From positions 1 to 64,000 of the forward strand of contig MVBO01000024.1 in assembly GCA_002261195.1 (NCBI GenBank): DNA of 64,000 nt. Reading direction: 5' to 3'. The notes under the pieces are model-generated. The model was not told where the DNA came from. It ran no database searches and was given only the letters and a program-made list of their open reading frames with translations. The DNA comes from Bifiguratus adelaidae (taxonomy: Eukaryota > Mucoromycota > Endogonomycetes > Endogonales). The position numbers were made by a program, and so were the translations under genes. Positions 21,758-33,285 of this stretch are shown in pieces. Every line of letters starts with the position of its first letter. Positions within the stretch are counted from its first letter, which is position 1.

Positions 21758-22191
21758 GAAAGTGTGAACTGCGCCTCCACAAAATTGCACGTGTCAATCA
21801 TTTCCACGTGGATTGACTGCAAGTGCTTATCATCCAGGTTGAGCAGAGCACTCTGGTCAGACGATGGGTCCAATCGGCCGAGTGCGCGCGCTAGAGACCT
21901 GTTCATTCAATGACCTGTCTGTCCATCCCGTTCATGGGTACGTGTGAGCTATTGCATGCCCAGACACATGGTCTTGTCCTAGAGCGCTGATCCTTGCTCT
22001 GAATCATGCCTCTCAGAGATAACATTTGAGCACATTAGTCATTGTTTGCATGGAGCATTGTAGCGGTCAAGGATTTGGACAATTTGATGCAAGCTCAACT
22101 TTTCACCGTCCTGGCAACAATGGGTATAAGTCAGCTACAGAGTCTCGCCTTTCGCTTCCATCAACGCTTCTCTTGAGCATCTATAAGTACT
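21758..22191. other. Intergenic region, no supported gene
   Basis: 434 bp between the divergent histidine phosphatase and the dehydrogenase remnant. A TATAAG-like element lies about 15 bp before the remnant's ATG. No coding evidence. Confidence 0.5.
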
Positions 22192-23042
22192 ATGGGTAGC
22201 ACAACCGAAATCTATTTTATCACTGGAGCTTCTCGTGGAAATTGGCTTGGAATTCGTCAAGCGAATGTTAGCCAGGGGTTAACATCGTGATTGCTGGTGC
22301 TCGTAATCCTTCCAATGTAACTCAATTGCAGGAGCTCCAATCTGACAAGTTGCATGTTGTTGCGTTGGATGTGCTTGATATCAATAGCATCAATCAAGCC
22401 TTTGTTGAGGTGAGCAAAATTGCTCCCGAAGGCATCGACGTCTTGATCAACAAGTAAGTAGAGAGTGTGCCATTCGAAGCATTGGACTCTGACACTGCTT
22501 ATCGTATAGTGCTGGAATCGTCATGGCATGGGGCCTTGATCTTGACAATGAGTAAGTGTATGTGCAGTGACCCTTTTAATACAAAGCCTGACGCGCCCTG
22601 GACAGACCTGTGTCAGCCTTTTCACAACCATTTGACGCCAACGTGGTGAGCGTCCTGAATGTGACTCGCATCTTTATGCCTCTATTGGAGAAGCGTCAAC
22701 GTCATCTGTTGGTGACCATCTCCTCAGACGTCGCCTCCAACGCAATTATGGGAAAAGCGAAGCAGACATTTATCGGAGCGAGCTATCTGGTCAGCAAAGC
22801 AGCTGTCAATATGCGTATAACCACATCATCTTTAGTGAACACCGTGTTTGCCTATTATTACGAACCTAAAGGCATTGTTGTTCTTCCCATTCGGTTTCGT
22901 CAAGACCGATGTGACCTCCACTGTGGTGGCTGAAATCAGCGTTGAGGAATCAATTGAAGGCATGCTCAAGGTCATGGACAACTTTATTATCAAGGACAGT
23001 GGCAAGTTTATGGACTACAAGGGCAACGTACTCCCCTATTGA
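22192..23042 (+). pseudogene. Short-chain dehydrogenase/reductase, broken
   Basis: The gene starts MGSTTEIYFITGASRG, the Rossmann TGxxxGxG region of a classical SDR. The frame is lost just after this motif and again a few codons later, near 22236 and 22278. It then continues as IVIAGARNPSNVTQLQELQ...LHVVALDVLD. Two good introns follow (22453-22509 and about 22553-22606), giving IDVLINNAGIVMAWGLD and FDANVVSVLNVTRIFMPLLE, then SSDVASNAIMGK and a Tyr-x3-Lys-like YLVSKAAVNM. The frame slips a third time near 22880, before the GFVKTDVTSTVV and FMDYKGNVLPY ending. All parts are in order, so decay is recent or some slips are sequencing errors. Substrate unknown. Confidence 0.75.
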
Positions 23043-23556
23043 TCTGGATGCGTCATGTGGTATTCTCCGTACAAGCCTGTATTACATCAGCTTGTCAACG
23101 CGTGTACATTCCATCGTCTAGTGATATCCATGTGTCTAAACTTGTTGTTTGAATAGATGAAATGGATTGTTTCTGCATCAAGATGCTTAACTATCAGAAA
23201 GATAGGCTCTATTGCCTCATTGAACCTCTTTTCCATGATTGTTCATCCGTCCCTTGCTTACCCCACATTGCCAACTTTTTCCCATCTTGGCATCGGATCC
23301 GCACCCGTGGACAACCAGGGAATGCAGAATCATTTTCCTTTTCCTCGGAAATAGCGCCAAGTTGTACAGACGAAGAAACATGTTCTAACGCCGAGCAAGA
23401 CGGTATATAAATGGGCTTTATACCACGTTTGGTCCGCGGGTGTGGAGTGTGCTCTCCGGGAGCAAGTGACCACGATTTCCAAATGGGGCGAAAGTAACTT
23501 GTATGGCAAGGTGACTCCGGGAGTGTGGGGAAACGCCTGTATTGTCTCGGACGAGA
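23043..23556. other. Promoter region of the sugar transporter
   Basis: No gene supported. A TATATAAA element lies at 23404-23411, about 190 bp before the transporter ATG, in addition to the nearer box at 23557. This may give an alternative start of transcription. Confidence 0.5.
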
Positions 23557-23563
23557 TATAAAA
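23557..23563 (+). promoter_or_regulatory. TATA box of the sugar transporter
   Basis: TATAAAA, 35 bp before the ATG at 23598. Confidence 0.6.
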
Positions 23564-23597
23564 CGTCCTTTGCATATTCGCCTTCTACAGATCCAAC

Positions 23598-25540
23598 ATG
23601 CGGTTTCTTGCAGAGCTTGCCACATCGGTGGCATGCCTTGGAGGGTTCATGTAAGTGTGTGCGGGAGTGTTCGGTGCAGGTTCTAAGGATGCCGTAGGTT
23701 CGGTTATGACACGGGTGTCATTTCCGGTGTCTTGGTCATGAAGGAGTTTCTGGTGGCCTTTGGACTAGATAAAATGTCGCCCGCTCAAGTCACGTTGTTG
23801 AAGGGTAGGTGGCGTATAGCTCTCATGAGGTCAACGTGACATGACTCATGCTATGTTTCTATTCTATAGGCAATGTGGTCGCTTTGCTACAAGGTAAGAT
23901 AGGGCTTAAATTCCCGCGCTTCCCAGGATCCCGCACTCAACGCTTGTGTGACGTTAGCTGGTTGTGCCGTGGGTGCGTTCTTGATCAACTTTCTGGCTGG
24001 TAAGCATAGAGATGATGATTCGGCATCGTTGTAACGCGCAGTGCAGATCCTCTTGGTCGACGATGGGCTATTATCATTTCAAGCGCCATTTTTGTGGTCG
24101 GCGGTATCATGCAATTTGTTGCCGCGCCTAATTTGAACGTCCTCATTGCGGGTCGTTTTATCGCTGGACGTAAGTGTTGAGCTGGGCAAGAGGCGTTTTG
24201 TCGGCCTCGTATACTCACCTGATGTATCTTTTGATCTAGTCGGTATCGGTGGGGACAGCATGCTGTAAGTGGGCAGCAGGTCGTCATTGACATGTGACTC
24301 AATGATGGCTTCTTTCGTAGTGTTCCCATGTACATCGCCGAGATTGCACCCCGTCGTCTCCGTGGTCGCCTCGGTACTCTGTGGCAATTCCTCATTGTCG
24401 TTGGTATCTGTGTCTCTTATTGGTACGTGCTCACCTGATCCGGCCGAGAGGCATCGATTGACTTATGAGTTGCAGGATCGATTACGGCACACTTCGCGGT
24501 TTCCCCACGGACAACAGGCAATGGCAAGTTGCCCTTGGTCTTCAAATCGTTCCCGGTGTCATTCTCTGCTGTGGAATGCTTTTCCTTCCCGAGAGTATTC
24601 GGTGGTTGGCTCTTCATCACAAGGAAGAAAAGGCACTCGCCACGCTATCCCGACTTCGCAATCTCCCCGTCGACTCTCCCGAAATCCAGGAGGAGTGGCA
24701 GGAGATAACGGTTGCGATTGAGTTGGAACGCGAATCTCACGCCGGTTCTTGGTCAGAATTGCTACAACCCGCCAATTTGAAGCGTGTGATTCTGGGCATG
24801 TTGTTGCAAACCTTCCAACAATGGACGGGTACGAACGCCATCAACTATTATGCTCCCCAAATCTTTCAATCCATTGGCCTCTCCTCGAACGAGACCGACA
24901 TTTTGGCTACCGGTGTATATGGTGCCGTCAAGGTCGCTTTTGTGGCCCTTTCCTTCTTCATGATTGATACAAAGCTTGGTCGTCGGCGAACCCTCATGAT
25001 CGGCTCCGTCTTCATGTGTACAGCCTTTTACATTCTTGGGGGCATGACCAAACGCATTGCAGACCTGAATAACGGCAAGGTTGGTGGATCAGGAAGCCAA
25101 GTAGGCGCCGAAGGTTATGTGGCCATCATCATGGTCTACTTCTTTGCGGTCGGTTACGAGTTTTCCTGGGGTCCCATTGTCTGGATCGTGTGCAGCGAGA
25201 TCTTTCCCAATCGTATCCGTGCCAAGGCTTTGTCATGTACGACTGCCATCAATTGGGCCATGAACGCTGTAATTGCCAAGGTGACACCGATCATGTTGGG
25301 TAAGTCGAGACGAGCATCAGCCTGGATGTCTCGTACTGATACCGTGTTCTAGCCAACATCACCTGGGGAACCTACTTCTTCTTCGGATCATGTGCCGTGA
25401 TTATGGGCGTCTTTGTCTTCTTCTTTCTACCCGAGACGCGTGGCCGCTCCCTGGAGGAAATGGAAGAGATCTTCAGTAGCGGCATCATTGCTCGCGAGCG
25501 TAAATATGTGCACGATGCCGAAAAAGGCGATGCCGAATAG
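23598..25540 (+). CDS. Sugar transporter, MFS sugar-porter family
   Basis: Nine exons: 23598-23650, 23698-23804, 23870-23893, 23958-23999, 24047-24169, 24240-24264, 24321-24422, 24476-25299 and 25353-25540. All eight introns keep phase; the product has 495 residues. Exons of 24, 25 and 42 nt cluster in the 5' half. Sugar-porter signatures are complete: [14 protein letters not shown] in helix 1, ADPLGRRW after helix 2, [28 protein letters not shown], the [14 protein letters not shown] motif of helix 7, [19 protein letters not shown] and the [15 protein letters not shown] ending. Twelve helices are expected. The cytosolic N-terminus is very short, so helix 1 begins almost at the start. Sugar specificity (hexose, pentose or other) cannot be told. 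Confidence 0.93.
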
Positions 25541-25904
25541 AGTTTAAGCTCCGTGTATACTCAAGTACCCGACTAATAATGAGCATGTATAGTTAGGTTG
25601 TTCGTGGCTGTCTGGCGATTAAACGTCCGATCTAGTGTGTAGCCCGTCACTGTCATTTTACTGAATACTTTACTTGTACATCATTTTCACATCTTCACGG
25701 TCAAAATGACAGATAACAGGCATTACTCTCCCGTTCTAACGGCGTTTTGTGTGTTGGCAGAATGGGAAGCGACGAAATTAGAAATATACCGTGTAATAGG
25801 CAAAAGAGATTAGATAAATGAATGACGTTGCATAGAAAGAGACCGGCGTTTATAACGGGATGATGCTGCAAAAGGATTGACTGGCCAGACGTGGGTTTGT
25901 GTCA
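25541..25904. other. Convergent 3' spacer
   Basis: 364 bp between the convergent transporter and NDT80-like stops. Only untranslated and termination sequence is expected; nothing distinctive seen. Confidence 0.5.
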
Positions 25905-27974
25905 TTATAACTTGTCGGCATCTTCAATCTTGTTCATGCCGACCGTCACCTTGCGCATAGTTTTGTCGATTTCGGCTGTTGGCGTGGAGGGTATCGAAGA
26001 AGGTTGGGGGCCGGCCCTTGATGAGGTTGGTGGAGCTGGAGAATAGTAGGATGAGTCAGGATGAGAGTTTGGGTATCCGTTGTAGGGCCGATGTGGGGGG
26101 GGATGACTGGGTTGAGGTGAATATTCAGGTACGTATTGCTGAGGAGGCCATGCTGCGAAACTTTCATATTGTTGGTAATAGCCTACTGGTGGTGTTTGCG
26201 CAGGATGATGATGAACCATGTTTCTCTGGTCATGCGTACCAGGACTTGCCACAGAACTGTCGGAGGGACTAGGCCCAGATTCGTCATTGGTAGAGTAGTC
26301 CGTGTAGACGTGACCGTGCTCCGCGCCGGAAGGCACACGTGGCCAATGGTGGGGTACTCCACCCGGTAAATTTGAGAGCTGCAAGCTGTGCGCGTGAGTG
26401 TGAGGCTGACTGTATGCAACCGACGTAGCCATGTAAGGCGCTGATGAAACATCCGGAGCCGTCATTCGATTCGGCAGCGAAGTTGATGGAACTGCGTCGT
26501 GCGATTCTTGGATATAGCTTGGCTGATAGGAGTCGGGCGGTGAATGCGAGGGTGATGCCATGAGCGGCATGGCATAATGGTGGGGAGGTGGGTAGTGGGA
26601 ATGCTCGTAGGGTGGATATTCACCTCGCATGTCGTAGTGGTTGACAGGCGGTCCGGGAGGAAACTGGCCATAAGGCGAGTAAGGGGTATATGAATCCTGC
26701 ACCGACGGTGAAACCACGTAGTTTGAGCCTCGATCGGAATCTTCGCCTCCGTCGGACCTTGAGCCTCTGGATGCGTGCGGAGGACGAGAGTAAACCGGAT
26801 CATAACGGGCATTAGGAGGATCATTGTAATGTCCGGGACTGCGACCTCGGACAACTAGAGGAGCAGACTGTACCGTAGCGACGCGGTAATAAGTGTTGTC
26901 CTCGCAAAGAAGAAGCAAATCGACAACAACGACGTAATATTGCTGAGCAGCGCGACGCTTTCCGTTGTTTGCGGTAGCCGTTTTGAATTGAATACGCTCA
27001 AATGTGGCCACAGAATTTTGGTGGCCACCATTGTTGGTCAGGTTGGCGAGCTGAAGATTGCCTCCGGGAATAACAGGTATAGGAGGAGGCTCGTTTTGCG
27101 GTCCTTTATCACGCTTAGCCGTGTGCTGGACTAAATCAATCTTCTTATCGCTATTGGAGACCTTGGCGGCAAGTTGAATAAAGAATTTGGTACCAGCGAG
27201 GTATACACCATCGACGTCGAGGAACACTGGATATTCAAGATGGTTTGGATTGATTTCGTAATTCGTTCCGTGAGCACTCCAGGTTGCGCTGAGTTGAAAG
27301 TAATTTCTGCGATAACAAGTCCAATCGCTCTCCGTCATGAAGAATCCACGATCCATCTTTGCATTAATCTTGAAATCGAGTCTGCTAGAATGTGAGTCGC
27401 GATCGTCAAGGTTTCAGCGGCGGTGGATGCTTACCCGTTGTCTCGATTGGTAGTGAGGCAGTTCATGAGTTGTTTCGTACTGGAAAAGATAGGACCAGTC
27501 TCTTGACTGGTAAAGATGTGCTCGGAGCGACGCCGACGTGCGGCTCCTGTGACAGGAAAGGCTGGTTCCTGGTAAGCCATGTGAGGGGGAAGGAATGTAT
27601 TGCCAGAATGTGAGCGGACATGATGATCAAAGTAGCCATTGCCGTGACTATTGTAGGATTCAGGTGAAGAGGAACCGGTGGGATTGGGGGTATCGGGTGA
27701 CGTGACGTGATGGCCGTTCCTGCAATACGCGACATGAGACTTTTCCAAACGCGCAGCACACGTCTAAGGTAAACCTACTGATAGGATTTCTCGAAAGGCT
27801 TTTCCGGCAGGGGGATCGGACTAGGGTACTCTGGAGTCGGCCTAAGAGCGACGCAAATCGTCAGCATCTAAAAAGGCCCATGCTAAAAAGTATTATCGCT
27901 TACATTGAAGGTTCGGCGTGAACCGAGCCGGTGTTCAACGTTAGAGTACTTTTGTAGCTGTCACTTGACGGCAT
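25905..27974 (-). CDS. NDT80/PhoG-type transcription factor (XprG/Vib-1-like)
   Basis: Four exons on the minus strand: 27974-27904, 27841-27779, 27719-27435 and 27384-25905; 632 residues. The NDT80 DNA-binding domain spans roughly residues 90-300: SSTKQLMNCLTTNRDNG, RLDFKINAKMDRGFFMTESD, then WTCYRRNYFQLSATW, FFIQLAAKVSNSDKKIDLVQ, FERIQFKTATANNGKRRAAQ and QYYVVVVDLLLLCED. The last half is a low-complexity Pro/Ser/Tyr/His-rich region, usual for activation domains. Relatives control meiosis in yeast, and protease secretion, starvation response and heterokaryon incompatibility in filamentous fungi. Here it lies near two extracellular glutaminase genes, a possible but unproven target relationship. 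Splice joins are supported by phase and by continuity of the domain. Confidence 0.92.
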
Positions 27975-29868
27975 AATCTCCGCTCAGAGCCTTAACCAAA
28001 CGTCCTCGGCACGGTAGTAGATCGCGGTCTGAGATGAGTAGAGAGTCTAAGGGCGGAATACAATTGGGAAAACAAATGTGTAACAGACGTCGGTATACCC
28101 GCTTTTAAGGTTGGGAGGTTGGGCGATGAACACCTCGAAAATTTTCCGCCTTGGTTGTTGCCTTTTCGAGCCTAGACGCGCTGCGGAATAGGCCAACGGG
28201 TCGCCTTTAACATCTTCATCCTATTCTAGTCCATAAATGATTGTACTTGCCATGATGAGTGGGATTAGGGGGGGAAATTTCCCTTGCCGGTGCGCGCTAA
28301 ATTCGTGGGTTGTCCTGGAGCAGTGTTTTGTCGATGGAATTGCCTTTTTCGTCGTGACCGGAAATGAGAATGGTCGCTGATTGGCGGAACTTTTGCATCA
28401 TCTATATTGACGAGTGTTTGGGCGTTTTTTTTCGTCTTGCGCGTTCCATAACCTTCATTGGATCCCTTCATGTGCGATTGTGCATGCCGTGTGCTTTAGA
28501 TCTGAACTTTTTATGCAACTCATCATCATTTAATAGCATACGTAACGTGTCACCTATTGTTCGTGGTGTTGCACTTGTGGATCGCCAGTGACCGCCTCGG
28601 ATGTGGCCATGGTTCAAGACTGTACAAGATCCCCCAATCCCAAGATTCCCTTCGATTTTGTTTGAATTTTTCCCTTGACAAAATTGGCAATTACGAATTA
28701 TTATGGTATGGTACCAAAATCAGCACGCACGTTCAATCACGGCCACTGTAAGGGTAAGCCAAGCCTCGTGATGTCATGCACTGCAAGCACGCCCCTGTAT
28801 CCATGCACCTGTATCGCATGGCTTTCTGTTCGCTACGCAGGGGCGGGAAAAATAATTACACGGCTTTACATAGTACGTTACATCAATCCGACATCAGATT
28901 TCCCAGTTGGTACCCCTAACCCAACCATGTTGACTGGAAAATGACTGGAAAAGTAAAAGTGCCACCGTGCATGTGATGTGTGGGGACCATCTTGTGGAAC
29001 GATTGACTTCCATTCGGAGGCAAGTTCCGGAAACCGAAAGACCGCGCGATCGTTGATCCCCAGCCAGTACATTATCGATAAGCACACTATTTTAGCGCTA
29101 TAGATGGCGATGTCCATCTATGTGATGGGAAAACGCGTTTTTTTTCACATGGATCATGACATTGTTTCGGTCGTCCCTAGACTCGGAGCAAAGCGGGCCT
29201 TCCTTGTTCCATCTGCACGTCGAGGAACGCGTTCGGAAAAGGATAAATGGATTTCCCGCCTTTTCCTTTCTCATTTGCAATGGTATGGACACTAAAAGCA
29301 CAGGCCGTCGCACAATCGAGGCACTTGTCGGGAAGTTTGGTGCTTGATGTTACGCCAAGATCTGTGCAAGGTTAGCACAGCCGTGCTAATACCTGGTGAT
29401 GAGCTCAAAGTCACATAAGCACTAGCCAAATCGTCCAGCACCGGGTCACGATGACCATTCGTTGATGATACGGTGAAAAAGTCAGGTTATGCCTTTTGGC
29501 GTAAAGCAGCCATTTGATAATCTGTTCCGTAGCAGTGACCACGTAGCTTGACGGATCAAGGCAATCGATACTTTTTTGGCTCGCGGAAACACCCGTGATG
29601 CCTTTGGCGTTGAGGAGCTAAACCTGAGACGACTTATCCGAAAAGGCAAGTAGGCTATGATCCCATGCGTCCAATGGAAATCCAAATGCGGACGATCGTT
29701 GACTGCTGAGGGTGGAAACTTCCGCTGTGCAAAGCACCTGTGATTACTATGGAAGCAGCGGAAGATTCTGCAGTCCGGCGTTTGCGCCTTTTGGTACCTT
29801 GCCATGGTGGTGTGGTAAAAACTTTATTACCTAGTAATGAAGGAAGAAAGGATGGCACACGTTACCCT
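27975..29868. other. 1.9 kb intergenic region, nothing recognised
   Basis: No supported gene. All open frames are under about 110 codons, overlap on both strands and lack domains or splice continuity. Part of it must hold the 5' control region of the NDT80-like gene, which is often long for such regulators. No tRNA, repeat array or transposon end was recognised. Confidence 0.5.
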
Positions 29869-32282
29869 CTAGGGTGCAGGAAGACCTGCAATCTCCAAGC
29901 CCTTGGCGAGGATGGAAGCCTCTCCGCCAACGACAGGACGAGTTAAAGAACCATGTCAGATACGTACACATAGCACTAAACTTGACACCTACCTTGGAAT
30001 CCTACTTTGGGTATCGGCCACGGTATTGTAATTGTCGGTAAATGGCACGTGGCTCGGGGAAGTTTTCAAGAAGTGGAACAGATCGTCAACAAAAACTTGG
30101 GCAACAGAGGTGGCATTCGACGAAGCGGCGATCCAACGCTCCCAAGCTGATTTCTATAAGCCCGGCGATAAATCAGACGATGGCGCATAAAAGTTGCCAA
30201 GGTGCCTAAACTTACGTATAGTTGTGGCTGTTGACAAGGGCATGCCATATTGGTTTTGGATGCTCAAGTAGTGAGCGTCTTGAGTGGAAAGAGTAGAAGC
30301 TGGAATCAGGTTCAAGCCCAAACCTGATAGGGGAAGGCATTGTAAATGAGTTCGTAAGTTCCAACTTTGCCGGATTCCAGGTTGACGAATTTGCCAGAGG
30401 AATCCATCGTGTTAGTATTCCATGTTGAAATGTAGCTTTGGGCGGTTGAAGTGTAATGAGAGGCATTGGCTGAGTTACCAACAAGGTTGGAGATACGTCC
30501 CATTTCGCCGATGGCCAAGATACCCTTAAGAGCCAAGTTGGCAATGTCTCCAAAGAAGCCGTCAGTGGTAAGTTGGTTGCCGGGGAAGAGAACCTTCGCG
30601 ACAACGTAATCGGCCCATTACTTGAATAGCGAATAATGGTTGGACGCCCATGGCTTCGCTCCGGAAGGATCGGACGAAGCTTGGAGGTACATGCCAATTA
30701 TGATCAACATGTTCGCCGATGCTTTCACAGGCATGGGTTTACCTACACCATCATTATGTCCAGTAGCATTGGGATAAGACGCACCGAGAGCATGGCAAGA
30801 AAATTGTTGAGACCACAATCCGCTAGACATGTAGACGATCAAGGGGTTGAGGATACTAACGTACTCAGGGTTAAGGTAATAAAGGGATAGGAGTCGCTGG
30901 GTAGACGATGTCAACCGTGTTCACGTTACCATCAGCAGAGATTCTACGGGCAAACGTATTCGGTAAGCGATCAATGAATCCCAGCAATCAACAGATACTT
31001 ACTCCTTCAACATCAAGTAGGGCTCAGCAGTGGGGTTGACAAACTCCATGCCACCAAATGCTTGACGAGTTGCCAAAGCGAGGATCGCAGCATAGTGGTT
31101 ACCATAGGCAGCAGTAGCAGCATTCGTGGTCTTTGAGTCCAAAGCAGAGTTACGAGGGACGGCATTGGGGTACTCATTGTAAAAATATTGGAGAAGACCT
31201 TGCCAGTCGTAGTTCGTCCAGTAAGCATTCACAGTTTGCGACTGCCGTTGGATGGCTTGCGCTCGAACGTGACCAATTGAGTCCGTCAAAGTCTGGGAAG
31301 CGGTGGATCCAACGCTTCCGAGATCGTTGGAGAAAGCGAAGATTGGATATCCAGCATTGATAGCACGGAAAGTAGCATCGTTGGTGTTACCGAGAGTGCC
31401 ATTGGAGCAGAAGGCCTTGCGGATGGTAATAGCATCATCACCAGATTGCCAGGTCAGTCTATTGGCGTTCAAGTTGGACCAAACGACGGTACCCCAGCTG
31501 GGATAATCGTTGGTTTCGTTGAAGGTAGAAGACATGTGAGTTTCTTGAATCAACCAGGTGCTTCGAGTCACCTACCTAAATACGGTCTGCTGGGTGGACT
31601 CGACAGTGAACGTTTGCAATATTCCGCCATTTACCGTAACGGTGCTGTCCGTTGCCCATTGCACCTGAACAGTGCGATGACCATTAGCCCATTCAGCCGA
31701 GATATCCGCCTCAATCTGAATAGAATGGGACTTTCCATCTGTGGGTACCACCGAAATGGAAAGGTAGAACAATGGAATGGATTGCTCAACAGGCGACAGG
31801 AATGTAATGGTCACGGCCACTGGACCAGCCTGAAGGACATAGACAGACGTGATAGGCGTAACAGTGAGACTAATTTGCACAGTGTTGGCAGTCACTCCGA
31901 TCTGTAACACGAAGCACGCGCAAGCATGAAGAGGTTATAGTTCAACCCCATGTTGGATTGGTTTCAGGAAGAGTGCTTACCATGCCTTGACCGGGATTAC
32001 CCATGATAGGGTATGATTGGTTGTCCACTCCGGCATTGGCTCCCCAACCTTTGATTTGGTTGCCCGTCCAGAATTGCGGCCAATTACCCACAAGGGTTTC
32101 GGCCATACTCCATGTGGAAAGGAAGGATTGTCTGACAGTAAGTGGAGTAGCCGGTGGGCGAACAGATAAGAATGAAGATCCAAACGTTTCTCCAAGTGTA
32201 TGGCTTGCTTGTCCAATGGGGCAGCGGCCACGAAGCCGGATGCGAGAACAGCCAACACCGCGACACTGGTAGTAAGTCTCAT
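29869..32282 (-). pseudogene. Glutaminase A-like gene, decayed tandem copy
   Basis: This is a diverged copy of the intact gene at 33286-35730, same strand and exon order. It keeps a signal peptide (MRLTTSVAVLAVLASGFVAA), the N-terminal block (RPPATPLTVRQSFLSTWSMA), the DUF5127-like domain (IGVTANTVQISLTVTPITSV), the central block (WQSGDDAITIRKAFCSNGTL, LALATRQAFGGMEFVN), and the C-terminal RPVVGGEASILAKGLEIAGL before the stop. The frame shifts after residue 40 or so (near 32170), around the second splice junction (31560), near 30890, and stops follow around 30617 and 30310. At least four lesions separate the blocks, so a full-length product is not expected. A TATA box remains at the usual distance, so it may still be transcribed. 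Confidence 0.85.
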
Positions 32283-32327
32283 GGCTTAAACGAGAAGGTT
32301 CTGTAGCACCCATGTTTGCAGATGCTG

Positions 32328-32335
32328 TATTTATA
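32328..32335 (-). promoter_or_regulatory. TATA box of the decayed glutaminase copy
   Basis: TATAAATA on the minus strand, about 46 bp before the ATG at 32282; same arrangement as in the intact copy. Confidence 0.5.
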
Positions 32336-33285
32336 CATGACGCCTAGATCCCTGATTGAGCATCAAAACCGCGTGACAGAATCCCCGCTCCATCCTGTTT
32401 CTTACAGGATCGATCGTAGACGCGTAAAACAATCTACAACTACCGCAGTTGACGAGTAGAGGTCCGCGGAAATAACTGGTCTTTCAATATTTAGTTAGAC
32501 TGCCTTTGTCCACTTGTCATCACAACAACGGGAACAGCAGGTGTGTCTTAGCCCAAAATGGAGCGTTAGCGAATATCCATGTGTGGTGAACACTAAATCG
32601 GGGATGAGGACCCTTGCCTTGTCTGAGCCGTCTTGGTTATGGCGGTCCACGACGAGACCATGAGTATTTTTCTTTCATATGTATGGTCATTACGAATCTT
32701 GACTTGTGAGCAGGCACAAGGTGGGAAGTTCTCGGACGATTTTTACGCGGCGATGCAACACGTGGTTCACACACGTAAATTCGAGGGACTCAGAGTCTTA
32801 ATCTATGACGGTCATAATCCGATTGATGGTATGTATAATCAAGGAACACGCGGAAGGAACGATGATTTAACGGCAGCCATTGCAGGTCGACCCCGCTTAC
32901 GACTACCTCGCCTTGTTCACCACCAAATATGGGGCATTGATCTCCTGGTGCATAATCGGATGATCTGACGATTTGACGATACGTAGATTGGTTAAACTCA
33001 AATTACTTCCCCTGAGGTCCCATTTGTTCTGCAAAGTCAATTGAACCATGGACCACACGATACGGATAATACCTGATAGAGACCGCTCCATAATGCTCCA
33101 TCTCAGCATCTCGTTGCTTTGCAAGGCGTCTTATCTATCATGCAAGTCTAGGTTGTCTCGCTCAATGCCGTTTAACTTTAATATACTTTATCTCTTTCGC
33201 CAATCGAATATCCTTCAGCTTGTACTTCTACGACAGGATTCGGCTATTGAAGAGAAATTGACTGCTAAACTTTATCTACTATGAT
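32336..33285. other. Spacer between the two glutaminase copies
   Basis: About 950 bp, upstream of the decayed copy and downstream of the intact one. No supported gene. It should contain the promoter of the decayed copy; no clear match to the promoter of the intact copy was noticed beyond the TATA box. Confidence 0.5.

Noticed and set aside
25979-27134. Open frames opposite the NDT80-like gene
   Set aside because: Mirror frames of the low-complexity Pro/Ser-rich exon; composition explains them.
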